Of a stretch of DNA of 46,002 bases, positions 33,960 through 42,224 are shown in pieces; the stretch's first letter is position 1, and each line of letters starts with the position of its first letter. Position numbers and translations under genes: made by a program. The notes under the pieces were generated by a model that was not told the origin of the DNA, did not search any database, and saw only the letters and a list, made by a program, of their open reading frames with translations. Origin of the DNA: JADCRZ01 sp039921525 (GTDB taxonomy: Bacteria > Bacteroidota > Bacteroidia > Chitinophagales > Chitinophagaceae). Location: positions 1 to 46,002 of the forward strand of contig JBDSBP010000091.1 of assembly GCA_039921525.1 (NCBI GenBank), given 5' to 3'.

Positions 33960-35375
33960 ATGAGTTCAACCGCAGATGCAAAAAAGACTTGTTTTGTAGT
34001 AATGGGATTTGGCATAAAAACGGATCTCGCCACCGGTCGTAAACTTAACCTGGATAAATCGTACCAGGCGCTGATAAAACCAGCCGTAGAAAGTAAGGGG
34101 ATAACCTGTGTGCGCGCAGACGAAATTAAACACTCCGGCACTATCGACGTGCCTATGTTTCAGCAATTGTTAACGGCTGATGTTGTTGTAGCGGATCTCT
34201 CAACCGCCAACGTTAATGCTTTTTATGAGCTCGGGATAAGACATGCCTTACGTCCGCGTACCACCATCATAATGTCCGAAGAGCAGCTTAGTTATCCTTT
34301 CGATGTTAATCATATCGCAATAAATAAATACACACACCTGGGCGACAGCATTGATTATTTTGAAGTGTTGCGATTTCAGAAATTATTGGGCGAAACGATA
34401 GAATCTGTCTTAAATAATGAACTGCCGGATAGCCCCGTGTATACTTTCCTCGATGACCTTATTCCACCGGCCTTAAAGGAAAAAGCGGAGCGGGTTGCCA
34501 AACAGGTTGGAGACGCCCTGTCGGATACGCAGAACAAAGTGGAGGCAGAAAATATAGAAAATAATCCAACGTTGGCTTTACTAGTAAAGCAGGCCGAAGC
34601 AAACCTGGTCAGCAAACAGTTTGCTGTTGCCAGGAGTCTTTTTATGCTGGCCTTACAAGCCAGCAGCACCAATGCTGATCAGGAAATCATTTCAAACAAT
34701 AATTATCTTGTACAGCGGCTTGCATTATGTACGTACAAAGCAAAAGAACCGGATGAGATTAGTGCATTGCTTGAAGCGATGAAACTTTTGAGTAAAATAG
34801 ACCTCGATCATACCAACGACTCCGAAACCGTTGTGCTTGCAGGGGCGATCGAAAAACGATTATTTGAAAAAGGGCAGGGAGATGCGCACCTGGAAGCTGC
34901 TATTGTTTATTACCAGCGCGGTTACTTTTTGCTTCATAACCGGTACAATGCAATAAACCTGGCATTTCTTTTAAGCAGCCGGGTAGATACGTCTCTTGAC
35001 CCTACCACGGAAGATAAAATCGCTGACCTTGTTTGGGCAAACCGAATTCGTCGAGATGTACTTTCCTTATGCGAAAAAGATTGGAACCTGATGGTTAGCC
35101 GTCAAAATCATATGAATGCAGATATATTGCAAAACACTGATATATCCGAAAGCCAGCAGGGCGTGGAGCAGGAACAAAAATTCTGGATACTGGTAAACAA
35201 GGCCGAAGCACATTTTGGCCTGGGTGAACTGGATGAATTTGACAAAGCAAAACAGCAGGCGATAACGGTACCACATGAAGATTGGATGATGGAAAGTTTT
35301 ACTTCGCAGTTAACAAAGCTGGTGGAACTGATTAATAAATATGGGCATCTGTTGAAGCAGAAGGTTGTTGTCTGA
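33960..35375 (+). CDS. TRAFs-binding (DUF4071/MAP3K-like) protein with N-terminal deoxyribosyltransferase/TIR-like domain, 471 aa
   Basis: ATG 33960 is chosen; the upstream TTG is unlikely. Residues 10-115 show the fold of nucleoside 2-deoxyribosyltransferase/TIR-like proteins: CFVVMGFG, a region ending VRADEIKHSGTIDVPMFQQL, and ADVVVADLSTANVNAFYELG, where Glu 90 occupies the usual catalytic position. From about 190 to 460 there are TPR-like helical repeats, matching the MAP3K TRAF-binding region (DUF4071) known from eukaryotic ASK1. There is no signal peptide or membrane segment. Bacterial relatives are suspected conflict or stress proteins; here the function is inferred only from domains. 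It stands alone, with heptamers and a MITE directly upstream, and no clear terminator. Confidence 0.8.
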   Translation: MSSTADAKKTCFVVMGFGIKTDLATGRKLNLDKSYQALIKPAVESKGITCVRADEIKHSGTIDVPMFQQLLTADVVVADLSTANVNAFYELGIRHALRPRTTIIMSEEQLSYPFDVNHIAINKYTHLGDSIDYFEVLRFQKLLGETIESVLNNELPDSPVYTFLDDLIPPALKEKAERVAKQVGDALSDTQNKVEAENIENNPTLALLVKQAEANLVSKQFAVARSLFMLALQASSTNADQEIISNNNYLVQRLALCTYKAKEPDEISALLEAMKLLSKIDLDHTNDSETVVLAGAIEKRLFEKGQGDAHLEAAIVYYQRGYFLLHNRYNAINLAFLLSSRVDTSLDPTTEDKIADLVWANRIRRDVLSLCEKDWNLMVSRQNHMNADILQNTDISESQQGVEQEQKFWILVNKAEAHFGLGELDEFDKAKQQAITVPHEDWMMESFTSQLTKLVELINKYGHLLKQKVVV

Positions 35376-35385
35376 GCAGTAGGTT

Positions 35386-35545
35386 GTCTGAATCAGAATT
35401 CACAGGATTTAAGGATTTTCAGAATTTTGTCGAAAACGTAATATGTTACCTATAACCGGTAATAATTTTTTAAACCTTCTAAATGCTGGTTATCTTCAAA
35501 CAATAATTCTGTCAATTCTCTAATTCTGTGAATTCTGCTTCAGAC
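35386..35545. repeat. 41-base imperfect inverted repeat of AGAATT units
   Basis: The left arm (35386-35426, GTCTGAATCAGAATTCACAG onward) and right arm (35505-35545, ending CTGTGAATTCTGCTTCAGAC) are complementary over about 41 bases with a few mismatches. Each arm is built of eight- or nine-base CAGAATT/AGAATT units. It fills the gap before the M28 peptidase; a related tract lies after it at 37117-37151. Confidence 0.75.
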
Positions 35546-35556
35546 AAACACATCAA

Positions 35557-37113
35557 ATGAGGAAAATCAAAATAATTCTGCTCGTTATAACGCTTTTTTC
35601 AGGCACCATTTGCCTTGCACAAGATAAGGACTCCATGATGGTGGCCAGCATAATGATGGAAGCCACGGATAATTCGCAATTGGAAAAACTGGCGCATGAA
35701 TTATTCGATGTTATAGGTCCAAGATTAGTAGGCACGCCACAAATGAAAAAGGCACACGACTGGGCGGTCAACAAATACAATAGCTGGGGCATGACAGCCA
35801 AAAATGAAAAATGGGGTGAATGGCGTGGATGGGAAAGAGGGTTATCACATATTGATATGCTTTATCCAAGGGTGAGATCGCTGGAAGGAACGCAATTGGC
35901 CTGGAGCCCTGCCACGGGAATCAAGGCAGTAGTAGCGGAAATGATAATAATTGCCGACCTGGAAAATCCTGTCGCTTTTCAAAAGTGGCTTCCTGCGGTG
36001 AAAGGTAAATTTGTAATGATTTCCATGAATCAACCAACCGGCAGACCAGATTATAACTGGCAGGAATTCGCTACAAAAGACTCATTCGACAAGATGAAGG
36101 GTGAGCGTACCGCTCAAACGGAAGCCTGGGCCAAACGAATCAGTAAAACAGGGTATGTAAACAGAACATTGCCGCTCGCATTGGAACAAGCCGGCGCAGC
36201 AGGTATTGTAACATGCAATTGGTCAGCAGGATTTGGCGTGAATAAAATATTTGGCGCTACTACCAAAAAGATTCCCACTGTTGATATCTCCCTGGAAGAT
36301 TACGGACTGCTATACAGGCTGCAGGAGTCTGGCAATACTCCAAAAATCAGTGTGCGTACGGAGTCAAAAAATATGGGTGTTGTGCCCACCTTTAATACCA
36401 TTGCTGAAATAAAGGGATCTGAAAAACCCGATGAATACGTGATCCTGTCGGCCCACTTCGATTCGTGGGATGGTGGAACCGGCGCTACGGATAATGGAAC
36501 CGGCACCTTAACCATGATGGAAGCAATGCGTTTGCTGAAAAAATTATATCCTACTCCAAAAAGAACAATCCTCGTAGGCCATTGGGGAAGTGAAGAGCAG
36601 GGATTGAACGGATCAAGAGCATTTGTAGAGGATCACCCGGAAATTGTAAAAAATATACAGGTTGTTTTTAACCAGGATAACGGCACTGGCCGCGTAGTGA
36701 ATCTTGCAGGACAAGGGTTTGCACAGGCGAGGGATTACCTGGGTCGGTGGTTATCGAAAGTACCGGAACCCATAAGAAAACAAATAGATACTACATTCCC
36801 CGGTTTGCCGGGCTCGGGAGGTTCAGATTTTGCTTCCTTTGTGGCAGCCGGCGCCCCTGCATTTTCTCTCAGCTCTACCAGTTGGTCTTATGGAACATAT
36901 ACCTGGCATACCAACCGCGATACGTATGATAAGATAGTTTTTGACGATGTGAGGAGTAATGCCATCTTAACGGCTATCCTTGCCTATGAAGCGAGTGAAG
37001 ACCCTGTAACGACATCGCGCGAAAAAAGCATCCTGCCGATAGATAGTAAAACGGGTAAACCTGCGGAATGGCCTGTTCAACGACCGCCAACACGGAAGGG
37101 TGGGCTGGATTAA
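35557..37113 (+). CDS. M28 family zinc aminopeptidase, secreted, 518 aa
   Basis: Signal peptide (IILLVITLFSGTICLAQ), an N-terminal helical part, a PA-like insert (about 110-270) and the M28 catalytic domain. Zinc and catalytic residues are visible: His 300 in SAHFDSWDGGTG, Asp 312 in ATDNGTG, Glu 346/347 in GSEEQG, Asp 374 in NQDNGTG and His 451 in WHTNRD. It cleaves N-terminal residues from peptides in the periplasm or outside the cell. It is flanked by AGAATT repeats and appears to be a single-gene unit. Confidence 0.95.
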   Translation: MRKIKIILLVITLFSGTICLAQDKDSMMVASIMMEATDNSQLEKLAHELFDVIGPRLVGTPQMKKAHDWAVNKYNSWGMTAKNEKWGEWRGWERGLSHIDMLYPRVRSLEGTQLAWSPATGIKAVVAEMIIIADLENPVAFQKWLPAVKGKFVMISMNQPTGRPDYNWQEFATKDSFDKMKGERTAQTEAWAKRISKTGYVNRTLPLALEQAGAAGIVTCNWSAGFGVNKIFGATTKKIPTVDISLEDYGLLYRLQESGNTPKISVRTESKNMGVVPTFNTIAEIKGSEKPDEYVILSAHFDSWDGGTGATDNGTGTLTMMEAMRLLKKLYPTPKRTILVGHWGSEEQGLNGSRAFVEDHPEIVKNIQVVFNQDNGTGRVVNLAGQGFAQARDYLGRWLSKVPEPIRKQIDTTFPGLPGSGGSDFASFVAAGAPAFSLSSTSWSYGTYTWHTNRDTYDKIVFDDVRSNAILTAILAYEASEDPVTTSREKSILPIDSKTGKPAEWPVQRPPTRKGGLD

Positions 37114-37116
37114 GCA

Positions 37117-37151
37117 GAATTTATAGAATTTGTCCGAAGCAGAATTCTGCT
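37117..37151. repeat. AGAATT repeat tract after the M28 gene
   Basis: Four bases past the stop the sequence reads GCAGAATTTATAGAATTTG and then AAGCAGAATTCTGCT, the same unit family as the inverted repeat before the gene, including a small palindrome. Confidence 0.6.
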
Positions 37152-37155
37152 CCAT

Positions 37156-37181
37156 AAAAAACCCCAACGATATACGTGGGG
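37156..37181 (-). terminator. Terminator, minus strand
   Basis: GACCCC and GGGGTT arms with a loop around ACGTATATCGT on the minus strand, followed by a T-run. It could end the leftward propeller/phosphoesterase transcript, whose stop lies about 155 bases away, and may also act on the M28 transcript. Confidence 0.6.
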
Positions 37182-37337
37182 TCTTTCATAAGAGATCTTT
37201 TTTCTAGTGTAAGGTTTAATGGCTCATGGATATTGAATAGGATAATTCTTCGTTGATATCGGATAAGCGAATGTAGGTGTACAATTTATATTGACACCTG
37301 ATTAAAATCAGGTTTATGGTTGATTTAACGCAGTTGA

Positions 37338-40031
37338 CTAATCATCATCATCCTTCCTTAATTTCAATGGTAGTGTCATATTTTTAGGATACGGCGTATT
37401 CCCTTTAACAGAAAACCAAATGATCCGGTTTAGCAGATCATCATCCCCCCTGTCAACATGATCAAATTGCGGCGAAGATGATAGCATTGTAAATTGCCTT
37501 GCTTTGCCGCTAAGTGCCGTGGCACTCTTATTCATTTCATCCAAAGGAATATTATTTTTAAGAAAAGAATACCCTGTATTATCAAACGTGCCCGTAAAAC
37601 CGTCAAACATTGGCAAGGCAGTGGCATCAATGGCATTCATGGGAGGAATACCTAATATCTGTTCAATGGTTCGCACCATGCAGGTTTGGTTATAATTGGT
37701 ATGAACTGTTTTTTTCAACCTTGAGTAGGGGCTTAAAATGAAACCGGTAGTCCGGTACCCTGAAACATGATCCCAGCCCGATTGCGAGTCATCCTCGGTT
37801 ACAAAAACTGCGGTGGAATCCCAGAATCGGCTATGAGAAACCGCTTCTATTATTCTACCCAGTGCCAGGTCATTATCTGCTACCATGGCCCTGGGTGTCG
37901 GGTAACCTTCACGCATACCCGCAGTATGATCGCTGGGCAGGGCTAAAATAATCAGTTGTGGCCATTGATCCCCTTCCATTTTTTCAAATTCCTTTAATTC
38001 TTTTATAAATGCGTCGGCACGTATTTGGTCGTTGATTTTTTGCCCGTCATAACAGGGATAGGTAGGACATAAAATAGGACGAACCCGTGAAATGGTGGTG
38101 ACATTCTCAAATGCGAAGGGCTTTTTTTCAAGATACAACTGGTAAATATCCTTCCAGTTTGTATTGCCTTTCCATTGCGGTACGCAAGCCTCGCCATAAA
38201 TCCTTACTGACTTGCCATGATCCAATGCATTGTTCCAAATGAAACCTTCTTTATTATATACCAGCGCATCCGTTTGTACGTGCGGATAACTACGGAACCA
38301 TGCCCTTACATTTTTTTCTACATAATCACTTACCATTGCCGCATCTGTCCACTGATGGCCTTCAGCCGATGATTTGCCGGAAGCATAATAATTATCCAGC
38401 AATAAAAAATCTTTAGCCAAACGGTGCTGGTTAGGCGTAATAGTATCGCCGAAAATACAGAGCGATGGCATTCCATTGCCTTCCGGCATATCTCCCATCA
38501 CCTGGTCATAGGTTTTATTTTCCTTGATAATGTATATCACATGTTTAAACACGGAAGGTTCTCCAATCCTTTCAGGCACGGGCCTGGCGGCCACTCCGGG
38601 CCTGGGCAGTAACTGCGATATTTTGCCCCGGAACACCATGTTGGCTTTTTCCACACGAGTACTGTATGCCCGCAGCGTGTTCTTATCCGGTAATGGAATG
38701 ATAGAAATAGTGCCTTCCTGACGGTGAGAGGTATACGTTTTATTTTTCTCCGCTGCTCTGGCTCCTTCCCCTTCCAGGTTAGCTACGTAGAGGGTGTTGT
38801 TCGACAGCACTAACCCTGAGGGGTAGGCTTCTGTAGGAATAAATCCCTCTATATAACTATTCCCTTTTCCTTCTGTCGCCGATTTAGATCCTAATTTTAG
38901 TACAGCCACGGCATTATCCATACCATTGGCAACATACAATGTAGTGCCAATGCTATCAACAACCAGGGCATTGGGCGAATCTCCTATAAAAGAATTAACG
39001 TCGCCGCCTAAACGAACTGAAATAGAATCAACCACCGTATTATTTTCGGTACTAATCACTGATATATTATCGCTGTTTCCATTGGAAACATAAATAAATT
39101 GCTGATCCTTGCTGGGGATGATGGCGTTAGGATGCAGGCCAACTGTGATCTCCGTTTGTTTATTGCCGGTAGCCTGCTCGAATACAGTTACTGTTCCCAT
39201 TGCCGTTGCGCCGGTTCGTGGATCAATGTAAACCCGTGCATAAGGTATACCAGCGGTCTCCCTGCTGGAATCAACCGGTACTGGTCCGGCCCAATTGGTA
39301 ACATAAATTTTATCAGAAGTGAGTGCCAGGCCAAAGGGAGCCATTCCAGTAGCCACGGTCCAAATAACTTTTTTGTCTTTTAACCTCAGCTTCACTAACT
39401 GGCTGTTTCCGTTTAGCACCACATACAAATATGTTTCACCTGATTCTTTTTTTATTGCGATATCATTAGGTAGTGCCAGTGGCGATGGCGATACGGGTTC
39501 AAATGGTATGGCATCCACGATGCGGCCAGTTTTACCATCCCATAACGCATCCAGTATAACGGAGCGTTTATTTGAGGGATTAGCGGCTCCCCAGAAAATG
39601 TGAACGGCACTACCTGCTTCTTCCTTCCAAACCTTGATGCCAGAGTAGGTACTCATCATTCCGTTATAACTACCACTATAATCAAGATGGGCCAGTAAGA
39701 GGTTATTTATAATATCAACAAATGCCAGTCCATACCTATCTTCCACTACCAGTACATTTTGCCCAGGGATCAACGCGCAGTCAAGGCTATGATTTTCCAG
39801 TGATGGATTCCCGAAGCGGATCACCGTACCTGCAGGATCAATAAAACGGTTGTAAGGCATTAATATGGAAGTGTTATCTACCAGCAAAGTGGTATCGTCA
39901 TAGGTACTATGCAGGTTGGTATCAGTAACTACAGATGTTTTGTAGGCGCGTTGGGTTGTACAGGAAATTACAACTGTAAAGCATATGAGTGCCATACATT
40001 TTACTGGCAAATTGGAGAAGATCTTGTTCAT
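37338..40031 (-). CDS. YncE-type beta-propeller fused to a phosphoesterase, lipoprotein, 897 aa
   Basis: ATG 40031 is preferred because it gives a lipobox (VVISC, Cys 24). Residues 50-460 form a YncE/YVTN beta-propeller, with phrases such as GLHPNAIIPSKDQQFIYVSN and DSPNALVVDSIGTTLYVANG. From about 500 follows a phosphoesterase/alkaline-phosphatase-superfamily domain: HVIYIIKENKTYDQVMGDM, SAEGHQWTDAAMVSDY, PSDHTAG and FVTEDDSQSGWDHV with likely metal ligands. This fusion is common in Bacteroidota; the substrate (phosphodiester or phosphomonoester) is not established. It is a single gene, leftward, with a terminator beyond its stop. Confidence 0.9.
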   Translation of the reverse strand: MNKIFSNLPVKCMALICFTVVISCTTQRAYKTSVVTDTNLHSTYDDTTLLVDNTSILMPYNRFIDPAGTVIRFGNPSLENHSLDCALIPGQNVLVVEDRYGLAFVDIINNLLLAHLDYSGSYNGMMSTYSGIKVWKEEAGSAVHIFWGAANPSNKRSVILDALWDGKTGRIVDAIPFEPVSPSPLALPNDIAIKKESGETYLYVVLNGNSQLVKLRLKDKKVIWTVATGMAPFGLALTSDKIYVTNWAGPVPVDSSRETAGIPYARVYIDPRTGATAMGTVTVFEQATGNKQTEITVGLHPNAIIPSKDQQFIYVSNGNSDNISVISTENNTVVDSISVRLGGDVNSFIGDSPNALVVDSIGTTLYVANGMDNAVAVLKLGSKSATEGKGNSYIEGFIPTEAYPSGLVLSNNTLYVANLEGEGARAAEKNKTYTSHRQEGTISIIPLPDKNTLRAYSTRVEKANMVFRGKISQLLPRPGVAARPVPERIGEPSVFKHVIYIIKENKTYDQVMGDMPEGNGMPSLCIFGDTITPNQHRLAKDFLLLDNYYASGKSSAEGHQWTDAAMVSDYVEKNVRAWFRSYPHVQTDALVYNKEGFIWNNALDHGKSVRIYGEACVPQWKGNTNWKDIYQLYLEKKPFAFENVTTISRVRPILCPTYPCYDGQKINDQIRADAFIKELKEFEKMEGDQWPQLIILALPSDHTAGMREGYPTPRAMVADNDLALGRIIEAVSHSRFWDSTAVFVTEDDSQSGWDHVSGYRTTGFILSPYSRLKKTVHTNYNQTCMVRTIEQILGIPPMNAIDATALPMFDGFTGTFDNTGYSFLKNNIPLDEMNKSATALSGKARQFTMLSSSPQFDHVDRGDDDLLNRIIWFSVKGNTPYPKNMTLPLKLRKDDDD

Positions 40032-40130
40032 TGATAATGATTGACGCTTGAAATATATAATCATTTATGAAAACTACCACAACTTCAAAAAGACAATATT
40101 TAATCGTCTTTCATTTAGCCGATCACCTGG

Positions 40131-40814
40131 CTATTCTTTATAATTCAGGTCTGTAATACCTTTGAGGTTAGCCAGGGCTTCCATGATCGGTATAATCCTG
40201 GCAGAAGATGGCTTTCCCTGGAATTGTAATCGTATTGCATCTAACTCTGATCCTGTTTCAGGATGAATAGAGATTTCCAGAATTTCCAACCCCATTTGTG
40301 TAATAATTGTTTCCACCTCAGATAATCTCACCTGTTTTCTGTCTATGGTTAATTGTATCGACCTGAATGGTTGTCTGAAAAAACGTTTTTCCAGGGGTTT
40401 GATAATTGCAAGAATCACAACAATAATAACGGTGGTAATGCAGGCCGCCAGGTATAAACCGGTACCTACTGCCAGTCCAACCGCCGCTACACTCCATATG
40501 CCCGCGGCAGTAGTTAATCCTCTTACCACCTGATGTCTTAGTACCAGTATAGAACCTGCCCCCAGGAAGCCGATACCAGTAATTACCTGTGCAGCCATAC
40601 GCGAGGGATCCAATACAATAGCAGGCTTTCCCAGGATGTCATTAAATCCAAAAGCTGATATTATCATTATGAGGGTCGATCCAAGACAGACAAGCATATG
40701 CGTTCTCAATCCTGCCATACCTTCCCGGCTTTGACGCTCCCACCCTACGATGCCGCCCAATAATGCGGCTAATAGTAACCTGATAATAATTTCGTTGTTT
40801 GCCAGAACATACAT
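40131..40814 (-). CDS. MgtC/SapB family membrane protein, 227 aa
   Basis: Four hydrophobic segments in the first 145 residues include the family signature GGIVGWERQSREGMAGLRTHML and GIGFLGAGSILVLRHQVVRGLTTAAGIWS. A cytoplasmic ACT-like C-terminal domain follows (residues 150-227). The length matches MgtC-type proteins, which help survival in low Mg2+ or acid, in part by acting on the F1Fo ATPase. It is predicted to be in the inner membrane. It is monocistronic, and a heptamer repeat lies just upstream of its start. Confidence 0.92.
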   Translation of the reverse strand: MYVLANNEIIIRLLLAALLGGIVGWERQSREGMAGLRTHMLVCLGSTLIMIISAFGFNDILGKPAIVLDPSRMAAQVITGIGFLGAGSILVLRHQVVRGLTTAAGIWSVAAVGLAVGTGLYLAACITTVIIVVILAIIKPLEKRFFRQPFRSIQLTIDRKQVRLSEVETIITQMGLEILEISIHPETGSELDAIRLQFQGKPSSARIIPIMEALANLKGITDLNYKE

Positions 40815-40851
40815 GATGATCGGAATTAGAGGGCAAAGATGGTGAAATTAC

Positions 40852-40990
40852 ATGAGGTATGAGGAATGGGACGATGGCTGTATCATTGAAAGGATTTTTT
40901 TCTAAACCCGAAAGATAAACATGTAACTTAAAGCTAATGCGCCTTCCTCTGGCTCATACCTCATACCTCATAGCTCATGCCTCATGCCTC
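40852..40990. repeat. GGTATGA/TCATACC heptamer inverted pair
   Basis: Two GGTATGA-type units (ATGAGGTATGAGG, 40852-40864) face five TCATACC-type units (40954-40990: TCATACC, TCATACC, TCATAGC, TCATGCC, TCATGCC) across about 90 bases, allowing a long hairpin. It spans the gap between the MgtC-like and DUF1080 genes. Confidence 0.85.
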
Positions 40991-41010
40991 AATTCCTCCC
41001 TGCCATGTCG

Positions 41011-41877
41011 CTAGCGGCATTTGGAAGCATCTGTCTTTATAAAATAGGGACGATATTTTTTGGAGGTGGGATCCATACATCCTTCCAGGTTCAGGATTTC
41101 AACTTTTCTGAAATCTATAGGTTGGCCTTCACTCTGCATGGCAATAAAACCCGTCGTTAGTAGTTTGCCATCCTGTTTGATTTTTGGATCGTAATTAGCT
41201 ACAACTCCGCCACCAATCTGCGGTTTGGAATATTGGAGTACGGTATCTCCATTGATGATATGCGTAATGAGCGAATCGCCCAGTACGATGAGTTCTGCCC
41301 GCACCCATTGCTCGCCTTCGTATGTCTTGGAGCTGGATTCGATACAATGCCTGGGATCCATTTTACCTTTATAAATCACTTCTGTGCCGGGAGAACACAT
41401 ATTTCCTGTCGGGCGGGACTTTCCATCACCCAGGCCAGCCAGCAATTGAAACTCAATGGAAATGGGCCAGTTCTGCTCGCGTGGCATTGTCTTCGGATCC
41501 TGCGAATGAAACATAACACCGCTGTTTTTAATAGTGTAGGGAGGCGCATCTTTTCTCCACTCGCCAACAAAGCGGTATTCCACAACCAGATGATAATAAG
41601 AATATGGTTGTTTATAATAAAGATGACCAAACTGCTCATTAAACGTAGGGTACTTATCATAACGAACCTGCATTATACCATCTTCAACCCTGAATGTATT
41701 TCCGAAATTCTCTCCCACTTCATGATGGTTGATCTTAACGATCCAGTCTTTGATATCTTTACCATTGAAGAGTTGAACCCAGTCTTTCTTGTCTGCCTTC
41801 TCCTGCGCTTGTACATAATTGTTACAAACAAGAAGTAATACAACGATGAGTTTCCATGCGGCGTTTTTGCTGGTCAT
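41011..41877 (-). CDS. DUF1080 (3-keto-disaccharide hydrolase-like) protein, 288 aa
   Basis: Signal peptide (LIVVLLLVCNNYVQAQ), then the DUF1080 concanavalin-like fold: WVQLFNGKDIKDWIVKINHH at the start, NTFRVEDGIMQVRYDKYP, GHLYYKQPYSYYHLVVEYRF, SGVMFHSQDP and GFIAMQSEGQPIDFRKVEI at the end. Members act on 3-keto-glycosides in periplasmic sugar-oxidation pathways, or are of unknown use. It has no oxidoreductase neighbour of the GMC type here. It ends in TAG, showing that TAG is a working stop codon in this genome. Confidence 0.92.
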   Translation of the reverse strand: MTSKNAAWKLIVVLLLVCNNYVQAQEKADKKDWVQLFNGKDIKDWIVKINHHEVGENFGNTFRVEDGIMQVRYDKYPTFNEQFGHLYYKQPYSYYHLVVEYRFVGEWRKDAPPYTIKNSGVMFHSQDPKTMPREQNWPISIEFQLLAGLGDGKSRPTGNMCSPGTEVIYKGKMDPRHCIESSSKTYEGEQWVRAELIVLGDSLITHIINGDTVLQYSKPQIGGGVVANYDPKIKQDGKLLTTGFIAMQSEGQPIDFRKVEILNLEGCMDPTSKKYRPYFIKTDASKCR

Positions 41878-42046
41878 AGTAGATAGTATTAAACTACCTA
41901 AAATTAACTTTTAAACGGATTTAAAAAAGTTTATTTGGGAATGTTGTTGCTGTAGGGAATGGCTATCAAGATTTCTAAGAGATTTAATATTGTGTACGAT
42001 GTCTTTTCATATATTACGTGAAGGTCGAAAACTAAAAAAAGGGTTC

Positions 42047-42077
42047 GACCTGTGAGGTCTTCAAGACCTCCCAGGTC
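42047..42077. repeat. GACCTGTGAGGTC-type hairpin
   Basis: GACCTGTGAGGTCTT and AAGACCTCCCAGGTC form a nearly perfect hairpin with a very short loop. Related half-copies follow at 42103-42115 and 42150-42160 (AGACTTGAGAGG, GCCAGGTCT). This is the main content of the 347-base gap 41878-42224; the rest shows nothing else. Confidence 0.7.
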
Positions 42078-42224
42078 TGAAATACAGGTAAATTCGTCAT
42101 TCAAGACTTGAGAGGTATTTAATCCAAGTAAATTTCATAAAGCTCGCCAGGTCTAACGATCTTTTTGGTTTTGGAAAACCATTTCTAAAACTTTCAAAAT
42201 GGTAACCAATACCCCTCCATCGTC

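Noticed and set aside
42047..42077. GACCTGTGAGGTC hairpin as a terminator of the DUF1080 or esterase gene
   Set aside because: It lies upstream of the DUF1080 start and beyond the esterase stop by about 150 bases, without a T-run, so it is better called an intergenic repeat.
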